Below, piece by piece: positions 25,263 through 35,235 of a DNA stretch of 64,000 bases. Position numbers and translations under genes: made by a program. Where the stretch lies: positions 174,224,240-174,288,239 of the forward strand of contig CM043944.1 in assembly GCA_014529385.2 (NCBI GenBank), written 5' to 3'. Position 1 is the stretch's first letter. Each line of letters begins with the position of its first letter. A model generated the notes under the pieces. The model had not been told where the DNA came from. It worked only from the letters and a program-made list of their open reading frames with translations, and did not search any database. The stretch comes from Adiantum capillus-veneris (lineage: Eukaryota > Streptophyta > Polypodiopsida > Polypodiales > Pteridaceae).

Positions 25263-26198
25263 TGTTGCGGGAGCGAATCACACCACCCATAAACTGCATG
25301 CAACACAACCTAGATCAACATAATGTCAATCGAGGATACATATGACACGATAGGCACATGAGGGAAATCTCTTTAGCTTGTCAAGATGAGACCATCCCAC
25401 ACATACAACACTTTGGAAGGCCAACTAAACCACAATATAGAATCCCACTACTCTGAAGTACACCTCCTAACCCACATACACACAACGGAAGGAAACTCAC
25501 TAAATCACACCAGAATCGTACGAAGCTTAAGGAACACAATCCCCTCACTAGGATACATCTGTCCCTAAGCCTCTACACTAAAAAACCCAGCTCTAAACCC
25601 ATCTACAAAAAACGTGTATAAAGACAGAGCCGTATTCTAAAAGTACTTGAAACTGAAATATGAGGTACGAATGCGTAGCTTATGCCTCTACGATTCTAAT
25701 GACTACTTGCAGGCCATTTGATACACTTACGACCACAAATAGCTCGTAGATGTGTGAGCGCGTATGCTCCATTCTGTGAGAGGAATGCTTGGCGTCAATG
25801 CATAGCTCTTGTCGAAGCTAGTGCAATGGTGCAATTGGATCTACAATGTGATGAACGAGCGGGGAGTAGCACCAAGATGAAGGTCACACGCTCTCTCTTT
25901 CTCTCACACACACAGTCCGACGACATCTTAAAACTTATGATTATGATAAAGTTCTTTTACAAAAATGACCTAGGTACCTTATATACTAAGGTCACCTTAG
26001 GTTAACCAAAAGTAGAGTTTGAGGGGTCAAATGGCTTTGTATTTACAATTTGGAAGTGTCATTGCACCCCGGCTTCTGTAACTAGACTGCCTACTTATTA
26101 CAAATGATGTTTATGACCATAATCCTCAGCATTCTATAACTCTCATAAAATAAGGCTTTGTTGAGTTATCTCGTGTTGTTGACACAGGCGTCACAACA
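25263..26198 (-). repeat. E2 5' LTR (candidate)
   Basis: The inner end is fixed by the PBS: the plus strand starts TGTTGCGGGAG. The outer end is a guess, either at GTCACAACA (26,198) or slightly inside it. A length near 936 bp would match the 940-bp LTR of E7. No partner LTR was found at the other end of E2, so the call rests on the PBS and the terminal dinucleotides. Confidence 0.45.
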
Positions 26199-27070
26199 AA
26201 CCCAAAAGAGAATATCAAAATAACACAAAGATGAAAATATCAAGGCTAAGGTCGTATCGTATCATGGATAATATGAAAGGGTTAATAGATGAGTTAATGG
26301 CATTAAATCTTTTTCGACCAAACAGGATACGAATTGTTCTTTGGAATTGTAATTTTGTGCTTACCCTAATATTTATGTTCTGTCTAGTGATTGGGATGAA
26401 TCGTGTGTACAAATCCTCTTGGTTCATAGCAAGATAACTACACTTATGTTAAAAGAAAAGCTATAGTCTATAAGGGGTAGTATAATGGGATCCGGTGAAA
26501 GAAGTATTTCATTGAGCCTTTCCGGGCCAAAGAGAAACACTATAAGTTGTTGAAAGTGTATTTTATGGATAATCTATACGTTAATTATAATAGATCGTAC
26601 AGAGTGGAAGCGATATAAATTCACAGCGTGTGGATTATTCATCTAGGATATTTCTAGTATGTGCAAAATGTAGATGTAAGCGAAGTGAAGAAAAGAGATT
26701 TTTCCCTCCCAAGCCCTATTCTTGCTCGTAGGCAATAAGGATACTGCAGAGAGAGATGTACCTGTAGCAAGGGTAACCTAGAATTCTTAGAGATAGCTAG
26801 GGTGTGAAATGATAATGAGATAGTAGAAAGAAAGAACCAATGCTTTTTGCCCCAAGTTAAAGAGACGGGGCTATTGACTCTTTTTTCCATAGTGCTTTCT
26901 CATGGTAAAGTAAGAATATGTTACCCTTGAGATAAATAATAGGATGAGATAGAAAGCTTATTATTATAATTGGATATGAATATGTACATTATGAAAAATA
27001 TACTTATGTATTTAAAAATTCACAAGATAGATCTTGTAGCATTCGTTCCCACGATATACGTGTCACAGCA
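26199..27070 (-). repeat. E4 3' LTR (candidate)
   Basis: A gene-free stretch lies between the E2 LTR and the E4 purine tract, in the place where the E4 3' LTR should be. On the minus strand it would begin near TGTGACACG. No second copy is present in the window because the E4 5' end is cut off near 62,475. The boundary with E2 is uncertain. Short open frames in it lack domain words. Confidence 0.35.
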
Positions 27071-27076
27071 CGATAT

Positions 27077-27091
27077 CCACCCCCTCTAAAC
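27077..27091 (-). other. E4 polypurine tract
   Basis: The minus strand reads GTTTAGAGGGGGTGG shortly after the integrase frame ends at about 27,135, the expected place for the plus-strand primer next to a 3' LTR. Confidence 0.55.
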
Positions 27092-27134
27092 CTGCACATT
27101 CTCTAGTATGTGCCACAAATGATTTTTTTTGTAG

Positions 27135-28294
27135 TTTCAATTCCCTTGTAGATCTTCCATGATTTCATCTTCATTCATAGCTTCCAACACTTTATCTTTA
27201 CTGTGATCTTCACCAGTGTTTTGCTCTTCCTCCTCCTCAACATTTTCTAGATCATTGTCTCCTCTTCTCTTAAACACTTTGATCCTTTTTTCTGCAATGG
27301 GAACCTTTACTTATGTACCATCTAGTTCAGACAAGCTGTAAGTAGAATTTTCATGCACATTTCTTACAACATACGGTCCAAACCATCTTTTTGAGAACTT
27401 ACACATGACTGTGTGTCGGTTATCAAGGCTACTATCATACACTAAAACCCAATCAAATTTGTCAATTGCTTTACTCCTGAGTCAATGCCACTTATCAAAG
27501 TAGTCCTTGTTTTTCAACCTTGCATTTTTGAGTCATTCTTTTGCAGCCTCAATGTCTCTAGGTCCTCTTTATAACTACCTTATGTGCAATGCAAGGAGAC
27601 CTTCCCTGCTAAGCCCCTCTTGTCAAGGTAGTACATTCCATGTGAAAATTGTATCTTCAATCGGCATCACTGGCTTTTGACCATACATCATCTCCACAGG
27701 CATATAGCCACTTGCTGAGCTATGTGTTGTACGATCAGCCCATAAAGCATATGGCAACAGTTTTGGCCACCCAACAACTCTTCCTTCGCAAGCCTTGGCC
27801 AAAGTTTTGATGATAGGAGGATGCCCTCTTTCACTCTTTTCATTGCCTTCAGGGTTGTAAGTTGTAGTAAGAGAAAACTTGATTCGTAATGTGGAAAAGA
27901 ACCCCCTTTCTTCCTCGGCATCTAGCTCACCTCTGTCTGCAATGATCTTTGTCACACAACCATAACAAAAAATCGCCTCATCAAGAAGTAATTTGCACAG
28001 AGCTTCTATGGTTTTACCTCTTAATGCTCACCCTTCAACCTGGTTAATTAGGTCTCTCGTGCAAGAACTAAGTATCTCATCTGCCAGAGTCTTGAAGGCA
28101 TTGTGACTAGATCCACAACCCATTTATAGTGCATAGCTATTGGATATGTAGGGTGAAATCCATCACGATGTCGTACGTTTGAATACATTTGACAAGCTAT
28201 ACACGACTCTAAAAATTGAGATACATCTTTATACATACCCTTCCACCATTATTTTTCTTTCAACTTGGAGAAGGTTTCCCACACACCCCTGTGT
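27135..28294 (-). pseudogene. E4 integrase
   Basis: Minus-strand frames give the zinc-binding end WWKGMYKDVSQFLESCIACQ (28,250-28,180; its two His lie beyond the E5 insertion). The catalytic core follows with VVDLVTMP (first Asp), IIADRGEL (second Asp) and NPEGNEKSERGH (Glu). The C-terminal beta domain has GPYVVRNVHENSTYSL and an acidic tail ending near 27,135. Integrase inserts the element DNA in the nucleus. The frame is broken in several places and by E5. The downstream purine tract and the strand agree with the RT at 31,737-32,900 being part of the same pol. Confidence 0.75.
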
Positions 28295-28299
28295 CCAAC
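28295..28299. repeat. E5 target-site duplication, left copy (CCAAC)
   Basis: CCAAC before the left LTR pairs with CCAGC at 30,976-30,980, a four-out-of-five match. It is consistent with an aged 5-bp duplication. Confidence 0.6.
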
Positions 28300-28639
28300 T
28301 GTTAGCCTTGCATATTATTTCTGTAAAGTGTTATTGAACCGTAGTAGTTTACTTTTTAGTTTGTAATTGGTGAAGATCTTTGTGCCTCTTCATTCATCCT
28401 AGTAGTTGGCTTTGCACCTGATGGTAGTGCATTGTAAGAGATGAAGATAATGAATGAAAGGCTATGGCTATGAAGATTCTGTGTTTCTCTGTGTATTCTA
28501 TCTTCAGTTTCCATTTAGTACCCTGATTCTGTTTCGAACCTGCATAGGTACTGAAACTATTCTAAATCTGAAATGAGATGATGCACTGCCTTAATGGTTG
28601 ATTTAGTTGTTATTCCCACTCCCCTATGCCTCAATAACA
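28300..28639 (+). repeat. E5 5' LTR
   Basis: 340 bp, paired with 30,655-30,975. It begins TGTTAGCCTTGCATATT and ends CCTCAATAACA. It carries an insertion of about 20 bp (around 28,385-28,410) that the other copy lacks. The following sequence, CTTGGCGATTCTGTTG, is the likely primer site but does not match a tRNA I recognise. Confidence 0.88.
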
Positions 28640-29235
28640 CTTGGCGATTCTGTTGATTGTGGAGAAAACTTTGATCAAAGCCTTAATGGGAAATGGGGTC
28701 TAGTTGGGGCATATGGGGTTGTGAACCTGAAGATTTCCTGCAAGTATTCTCCAATTGGAAGTCAGAGGAGGAAGAATAGGAGGAGTACAACCTGATTTTC
28801 CTTCAAGATTTTGTCCTTGGAATAGCATGCTTCAAAACTTCCTCGTGACTTAACACTTGACAATCCTTTGCTGGTTTTTGTCAGAAGTGGCAAATTAAGG
28901 AGTGGAAACCCTAGTTCTATTCAGGACATTTTTGGTTTTCAAGGCGTTTTAAAAAATCAGGCGTTTTTCAGCAAATGGGGTGTTTTCCTGATGTTTTCAG
29001 AGTCATTTTTGCAACCTGATGGCATTTTTAAGCAATGTAGGGTGTTTTCCTGACAATTCACAAGAATTTCAGGCAGTTTCTTGACAATTTCACGCAGTTT
29101 CAAGCAATTTACAGGAAATTCAGGCAGTTTCAAGCAGTTTGAAGGAAATTTAGGCAGTTTCATGACAGTTTCCTGATGACCGTTGCAAGTAGTTTCCTTG
29201 ACAATTTGCAGGAAATTTAAGTTTTATGCAGCGTA
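28640..29235 (+). other. E5 leader with irregular short repeats
   Basis: Non-coding. From about 29,055 to 29,220 a loose repeat of CAGGAAATT and GGCAGTTTC words occurs every 20-35 bp. Open frames through it on the minus strand are repeats of KLPEFPVNCL type caused by this array and are not taken as a gene. Confidence 0.55.
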
Positions 29236-30282
29236 ATGCTATTTCTTGGAGTATGGGTATATTATTTGTCTCTTTTCTTTAATGTCTACTCAATGGCAAA
29301 GAAGAAGAAGAAGAAGAAATGTCTTATTTATCAAAAGCATGGCCATTCCATCAAGAAATGTCCTTATACGTGTACGCTTTGTCAGAAGAAAGAGGTATGT
29401 GTGAAGTATTGCATGCCAAAACTATGTAAGAGCCTCTATCACATCATAAAATATTTCCAGGATGCATTAAGTTATGAGGACTTTGTTGAAGCTAAAGAAG
29501 ATTTGGAAGAATTCTCTGATTTTCTTGATGAAGCATGCAAATGGCATAAATGTCGTAATGGCAAGAGAACAAAGTCATGCTCTAGTGAACAACGGATCCG
29601 ACTGTTGCAAGTAGAGGCTGAGAATGTAATTTAGGAGCATGAAGATGATTTTGTGGACGATGCAAGCGATGATGATGATTCTCAATGGTGTTTTCAACAA
29701 CCTATTACTGTTTCTAGCCTGAAACAACCTCAAGTTGTTGGTTTTCGATTATCAACAATTTTTCAGGCACCTGCAATTTCAAAACCTCATATTTCAAAGC
29801 CTGAATCTGATTTGTTAGCACCTGAAGTTTTCCAACCTGATTTTGATGTTCTTGAATATAAGATCAAAGTTGTAGATACTCAGATTATTGAAGAGAAGAA
29901 GTTGGTTCAAGAAGAAGATGTTGTTCAATGCAAGGGAGATGAAGTCCAACAGATATGTGTTGAGAATTTGTTGAATGTTGAAGAGGATATTTTGAGTCTA
30001 ATTTGTTGCAATGATGTATGGTTGCGGCTTGGAGAATGTTCAAGTATAGATTTTGAGTCTAATTTGTTGAAGATGATGAATGTTGAAGAGGAGATGTTTG
30101 TGGAGAATTTGGATCAGTTTTTCCATGGTTCTTGGAAGCATTTTGTTTACTTGAGAAGATGTTTTGGGGATATATTTGCTGATTTTTGGATTTGCAAAGG
30201 GATGCAAAATACTACAGATTTTAGGAATGCACATTTTAGGGATGCAGAGGATCATGAACCTGAATTTGACTATTTTTATTGA
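29236..30282 (+). pseudogene. E5 gag-like protein with a degenerate zinc knuckle
   Basis: A single frame of about 349 codons is interrupted by one TAG at 29,632-29,634. The natural start is probably the ATG at 29,293, before a poly-Lys run. The next residues, CLIYQKHGHSIKKC, match a C-x2-C-x4-H-x4-C knuckle whose second Cys is Tyr; a further CTLCQKKEVCVKYC follows. After the stop the frame is acidic and rich in Asp, Glu and Val, with VVGFRLS and repeated VEEDILSL/VEEEMF words. No capsid fold was recognised. It could be a minimal Gag that binds RNA, or a captured plant gene fragment. Assignment is tentative. Confidence 0.5.
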
Positions 30283-30654
30283 ATTTTGGTTGAGTCAAAA
30301 CTTGATCATTGGACTGTGGTTCTACCAATTTATTTTGTATGAGCTCTTATGGATGATGATTTACTTGATGGGTTCCCAGCCTTGGCATGTTGCCAATAAA
30401 TGGTGCACTTGTAAATCACTCTTGATAGTGAGGTGGTGCACAATGTTTGGGATATCAATGTAATCCTTTGGGGGGACAAAGGGCGGTGTCTAATGGCCTT
30501 AAGGTATGTTGTTGTATATATTGGATTTAGTTCCAGACACTATACTTTGCCTACTTTTGAGGAGTTAGCACTGAGTTTTTGGAACAAGGGATATGTGGGA
30601 TTTGAGTCCAAAGTTTTTGCTGGGAAAAACTTTTTGCCACCGGGCTGTGCCAGG

Positions 30655-30975
30655 TGTTAGCCTTGCATATTCTTTCAGTAAAGTGTTACTGAACCTTAGT
30701 AGTTTACTTTTCAATTTGTAATTAGTGAAGAGCTTTGTGCCTTGGCCTCGCACCTGATGGTAGCACATTGTCAGAGATGAAGATAATGAATGAAAGGCTA
30801 TGGCTATGAAGATTTTGTGTTTCTCTGTGTATTTTGTCATCAATTTCCATTTAGTACCCTGATTCTATTCCGAACCTGCATAGGTACTGAAACTTTTTTG
30901 AATCTGTAATGAGATGATGCACTGCCTCAATGGTTGATTTAGTTGTTATTCCCACTCCCCTATGCCTCAATAACA
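30655..30975 (+). repeat. E5 3' LTR
   Basis: 321 bp, paired with 28,300-28,639. A purine-rich GGGGGGACAAAGGGCGG lies about 170 bp upstream, which is farther than a polypurine tract usually is, so the true tract is not certain. Confidence 0.88.
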
Positions 30976-30980
30976 CCAGC
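30976..30980. repeat. E5 target-site duplication, right copy (CCAGC)
   Basis: Four of five bases match CCAAC at 28,295-28,299. Confidence 0.6.
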
Positions 30981-31740
30981 CCATAGAATCTCATGAAACT
31001 CTTGCATGAGCTTTACTTGAGTCTCTTTTTTACATATAACACTTTGTGGTGTAGCACCCTTTTGTTTAGGATGCTTCCACAAGTAAGCATCCCTCAAAAA
31101 GTACCCATATTCTTTCCTGCGTATCCTCTTGAATTCTTGTTTAGATCAATCATACTGTTTTGTTAGAGTACTCAAGTAGCTTCCAATACAAAGCAAATCA
31201 CCTTCATAAAGCTCTTTCAAGAAAAATTCAAGTGGATTAGTCATGCAGAGATTTTTACCTTTGACATGAGAGATAGAATAGAACTTCACATCATCTCCCT
31301 CATCAATCATCTATGACTCATCTTCATATCTTGCCCTTGATAGCATATTTTCCACTGTATTGTCTTTACTTTCAATGTGCTTAAACTCGGGATTTAAGGA
31401 CTTAATGTAGGAAATCCATTGCAACATAGCAATGTTTGGTGTTGAGCAGCTTGTAATCATCCCAAGAAGTGATAGATAATCTGTTTCTACAACCACATAT
31501 GCACCAATTAGGTACTCTTTCCCATTTTTCAAGGCTGTAACCATACTCCATAACTCTCTCTTTATTTGTGGATAGTTTCTTTGGCAAGCACTTAGTACCT
31601 TTGCTCCAAATCTCACTACATACATGTGTCCTTATTTGTCATCTTGGCCTATTGCCCTTCCTGTAGGATTGGTGTCTACTGTCACAATTACTGTACTTTG
31701 ACACTCATAGTCTACCTTTTCTGTCCATTTAAACTTTTAA
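30981..31740 (-). pseudogene. E4 RNase H and RNase H-integrase linker
   Basis: Minus-strand frames give VIVTVDTNPTG (first acidic residue), RFGAKVLSACQRNYPQIKRELWSMVTAL (the Glu helix) and VVVETDYLSLLGM (second Asp), then HIESKDNTVENMLSRARYED, the usual end of Ty3 RNase H. The linker continues with LKELYEGDLLC and QKGATPQSVI up to the E5 junction at 30,981. RNase H removes the RNA strand during reverse transcription. Acidic residues are still recognisable, but stops break the frame (for example at about 31,738 and 31,143). Confidence 0.75.
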
Positions 31741-33191
31741 GTCTTTCTAAGCAATTGATAAAGAGGATTAGCTACATGTGCATAATGTGGAATCCAAATG
31801 ACATAAAAGACACATGCTCCCAGAAACCTTCTAACCTCAGTGATGCTAGTGCATCTTTCTTTCATTCTTTGGATGGCATCTACCTTTTTTGGACAAGGTT
31901 TTGTACCATATGGCCCGCACATGTGCCCCACAATGAGCACTTCATTGACACCAAACATAGACTTTTTCCCTGACAAAGTAAGATTCACTTCTTCCAACGT
32001 AGACAAAATTTTATCACAATCATTTATGTGATTTTCCACAAACCTGCGACATCCGCTGAGATCCAAAGCTTCATCTTTCTCACTTTCTTCACATCCTTTG
32101 ATAGGAAAACCATCAATGAAAGGCATTGTGATTTGAGGAGTAAAGTCACGTAAGACCTTATTCATCCCATTCATCATATGTGCATCCGAGTTGGTTGCTC
32201 CCTGCGGCGGCGGCAAGGTACACATCCTTACCAAACCTAAAGGTGGCCTCATGGTTGTCAAGTATCTGATTTCAATTGCAAGTTGAAACTGATCATACCT
32301 TGAGTAGAGGTTCCCCATTGAGTAGATTGCCCTCCCTGCAAACGCCTCTGCAAACTCATCCACAATCGGTCATGTATCTACATTTCTAATTGTCACCTTG
32401 TTCACTAGTTGCATATCTTGGACGAAGCGTAGAGCACGATTCTTCTTCGAAACTGTGAACCACCTGTTTGATTATGAAGCACAATCGGAAGGCTCCAAAA
32501 TCCCCATTTTGATCTTCTCATTCAATAGCTCTGCTAACTTGGGCAAATGAGCCTTTGGAATCGGAATAGCCCGCACATTCCAAGGCACATGAGGTATTGT
32601 AAAAATTACCATAGGAGCTACAATAGAAGGATCAACACATCCTATCTCATGTGCCTCAAATGCAAAAGACTTTCCATGCTCTTTGAAAGAATTTCTTTGA
32701 AGCACTTTGTGTCCTCCTGTGTTAGAAACTCCTCGCAACCAATCTGTAACTCTTGAAAAGACTCCTTTCTGAAGGTGTGCCCAATCTTTTTGAGATTCCT
32801 CAAACTTGGTTGCAAAGAAGCTTGCTCAATCTTTTCTCTGTTGTTGGGTGGTAAGGGTGAAGCTACTAGTTTCACCTTCTTTGCTACACTCTTGTATTTA
32901 GTTTCAACATGGACTTGTATGCCAACTGTTTGCTTAAAACTTCAGTTTTCTTTATAGGCTTCTATGACTTGCTACATTTTAATAGAGCATACTTCCACAA
33001 CTTCATTTTCAAGATGCAAACTAGACTCCATTATAGCATCAAGCTCGCCCATAGTATCTACAAAAGAAACTTGCTTACACAAACCCAAAACATTTTCAGT
33101 AGGCTCTAGCAACCCACTCTCTTTCATGCCTATGTGTACATTATGTACATATTGCCTCTCACATCTCTTCAAATCTTCAAGTTTTGTAAAA
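31737..33191 (-). pseudogene. E4 reverse transcriptase
   Basis: From the E6 junction leftwards the minus strand gives a charged linker (33,191-32,640), then IPHVPWNVRAIPIPKAHLP, MGILEPSD, NRWFTVSKKNRALRF, AGRAIYSMGNLYSRYDQFQL, MRPPLGLVRMCTLP, MNGMNKVLRDF, the catalytic MPFIDGFPIKG, LTLSGKKSMFGVNEVLIVGH and ITEVRRFLGACVFY. The second Asp of the F-x-D-D box is Gly, which abolishes metal binding. YSMGNLYSRYDQ also has Asn in place of the first catalytic Asp. A 3-codon repeat (PPP) sits at about 32,205. The copy is dead. Confidence 0.8.
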
Positions 33192-33196
33192 CATAC
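33192..33196. repeat. E6 target-site duplication, left copy (CATAC)
   Basis: Exact match to 60,855-60,859 across the whole E6 insertion. Confidence 0.92.
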
Positions 33197-34821
33197 TGTC
33201 ATAAAATCTAATATCTAATATCTAATATCTAACCAACCCAAATGATTTTCTCATATTAAATTGATCACTTAATGTGGGAGAATAAACGGGAACAAGGGTT
33301 AAGATATAGACATGTGCGTATAGATCTATCTCGACACGGGGCCAATGGTAAAGGGGCCCAAATGAGAGATGGTCTATCAAAGAGCAAGGCTAAAAAATGG
33401 AGCATAAGACCTTAGGGTTAGCTTCACTGAAGACCTCCAATAATGTGTGTAAAAGGCCTTTGACCTTAGGTAAGCTAGGGCTGAGCTTGAGGCGCGGGAA
33501 CCCGACCCAGCTCGAGGTGCTTGTCCTGCTTGTCATGCTTGATGACTAAGGTGCTTGAGGTGCTTGATGATTGAGGTGCTTGAGATGCTTGAGGTGCTTA
33601 ATTATTGAGATGCTTGAGGTGCTTGACATGCTTGAGATGCTAGGGTTGCACTTGAGGTGAGAACCCAGCCCAAGCTTAAAGTGCTTATGAGCCAAGCTTG
33701 TGGTGGGAACTGGGCCTATGCATGAGGGGCTTGAGGTGTCAAAAAGTCAAAGATTCAATCCCTACAAGGAGGGGGCGAGCCCTACATGAAGGGGGATGAG
33801 AGAGAACACCCACACACTCACACAAGGCATGCATGGTACAAAGAAAGCAAAAGGGACACTTGTCAAGTTCCTCCTCATGTTGCCCTCAGGGTGTGCCTGA
33901 AGCCTATTGGTTGGCCACCCAAGGGGTCCAATAATAATTTAGGAGATTTAATTAATTGATTTAGCATTTATCTAGCCTCTCTCTCAAAGGGGAAATGGGG
34001 ACACTTGTTGTCTCAAGGCTACCCTTACTGCTTGTAATGCCTCTTACTTGTGATTGGCTAGGCCTAGAGGGGTCCAATGAGCTTCAAGCATGAGATACAA
34101 GGGGGGGTCGAACCAAGCAAGCTAGGGGGTATACTCACCCACATACACTCACAAACACTCTCATTGTGTGCTATGCAAAGTGGAAGAGCTCTCTCTCCTT
34201 CTCCAAGCAAGTAGAGGTTGAGAGCCTACACCAACACTCTTGGATATGGAGTGCAAATCCAACCAAGAGCCATGCTTCAATGCTTAAGCTTGCCATCTCC
34301 TTCTTCTTCATTACTATGCTATTATGTATGCTAGTAACAAGAGTTTTGATAAGTGAGGAACTAATTCTTTCTCCTACGAAATGTTTCTTCTTCCTCTTCC
34401 CTACCCTCATTCCCTGCTAGCTCTCTCCACCTTCGAAGGTGTTTGAGGTCTTGGGATAGTTAAAGCTTTCTTCAAGTTTATGTTATGTTTGTGATGCATG
34501 AAGCTTTCCATCTTCATTGCATCACCTAGGTCACAAGGAACACAAAGATTGTATTGTAACAAGTCTCTCTTAATGGGAGAAATCATAATACAAATGCCTA
34601 TTGGAGGGGGGACCGGCTCCACATAAATCCGGTTCTCAACTGTTGTCATGTTCTTTAAATTCTCTCTCTTGCAAAAGTATTGTTCATGCCAAGTTAACTA
34701 ATTGCTATGATTATGTTGCTATCTTCAACTATGTTCACCCGCTATGCTCACAAAGTCATTTCTCAAAATTACTTTCATTAATTTCCGCTACTCTCAAGTT
34801 AAATAGGCCAATTCCATTACA
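33197..34821 (+). repeat. E6 5' LTR
   Basis: 1,625 bp, from TGTCATAAAATC to CCATTACA. It carries an internal array of GAGGTGCTTGA-like words (33,505-33,640) and a short open frame at 34,166-34,420 that is also in the 3' LTR and has no recognised domain. The pair at 59,054-60,854 is almost identical. Confidence 0.93.
33505..33640. repeat. GAGGTGCTTGA minisatellite in the E6 LTR
   Basis: About ten imperfect copies of a 10-20 bp word built on GAGGTGCTTGA or GAGATGCTTGA. The same array is in the 3' LTR at about 59,360-59,500. Confidence 0.8.
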
Positions 34822-34822
34822 T

Positions 34823-34834
34823 TGGTATCAGAGC
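34823..34834 (+). other. E6 primer binding site
   Basis: TGGTATCAGAGC, one base after the LTR end, is the complement of the 3' end of plant initiator tRNA-Met and is the usual PBS of plant chromoviruses. Confidence 0.9.
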
Positions 34835-35235
34835 ATTTGGTTTCTCTTTTCTTGCTTAAGAAGAGAGGTCCTTAAGTAGCCTATAAATGGTTTATGTTGT
34901 TAATTATATTAGGGTAAGTGGAACTGGGATCTATTATCGGTTTTGTTGACCCCACTATGTGGGGGATGGTGCACACCTCAGGAGCTTTGGACTTAATAAT
35001 GGAGTCTTTTTAGACTTGCCTATGGCTTTACCATTATTGAGCCATAAGAAGTCCAAAAGGAGCTAGCCCTTGGCAACTCTGCTATGTTAGACCTACTCCT
35101 CTACTCTCTATAATTAACCACTTCGAGTTGTGGGTGTAGATACTTAAGAGCCAATTTTCAAAGGCTAAGAGGAGTGGCAACTAAGGTTTTGAATTTCCAA
35201 AGCATACACTAAGTACATACATAAATTTTGTTAAC
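34835..35235 (+). other. E6 leader
   Basis: About 400 bp of untranslated leader before the gag ATG. No other feature was recognised. Confidence 0.6.

Larger units (their letters stand above)
5960..26198 (-). mobile_element. E2: decayed, pol-deleted relative of E7, minus strand
   Basis: Read on the minus strand: candidate 5' LTR (25,263-26,198), PBS (25,241-25,262), leader (25,163-25,240, continuing at 12,236-9,787 after the E3 insertion) with a palindrome array, zinc-knuckle frame (9,786-9,391), linker (9,235-8,906), retropepsin (8,661-7,236), W-I-P-K tail (7,235-6,554), then a purine tract and flank alignable with E7 48,867-49,055. Every coding block has a counterpart in E7 in the same order. 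The capsid, RT, RNase H and integrase are absent. The 3' LTR was not found, so the left end is approximate. Confidence 0.7.
28300..30975 (+). mobile_element. E5: 2.7 kb non-autonomous LTR element with one gag-like frame
   Basis: Direct LTRs of 340 and 321 bp with TGTTAGCC starts and AATAACA ends enclose 2.0 kb. The only coding is a broken frame with a zinc-knuckle-like N-terminus. There is no protease, RT or integrase, so movement must have depended on another element. Size and content resemble TRIM/TR-GAG elements of plants. It sits within the E4 RNase H-integrase linker on the opposite strand, and the E4 reading continues on both sides. LTR identity is roughly 90 percent by eye, so E5 is older than E6 and E7. 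Confidence 0.85.

Noticed and set aside
28957-29163. Minus-strand frame with repeated KLPEFPVNCL words
   Set aside because: Caused by the short irregular repeat in the E5 leader; opposite to the E5 coding strand and without context.
34166-34420. Open frame of 84 codons with a near-identical copy at 60,011-60,265
   Set aside because: Part of the E6 LTR pair; hydrophobic stretch arises from CT-rich sequence. No evidence for a gene.
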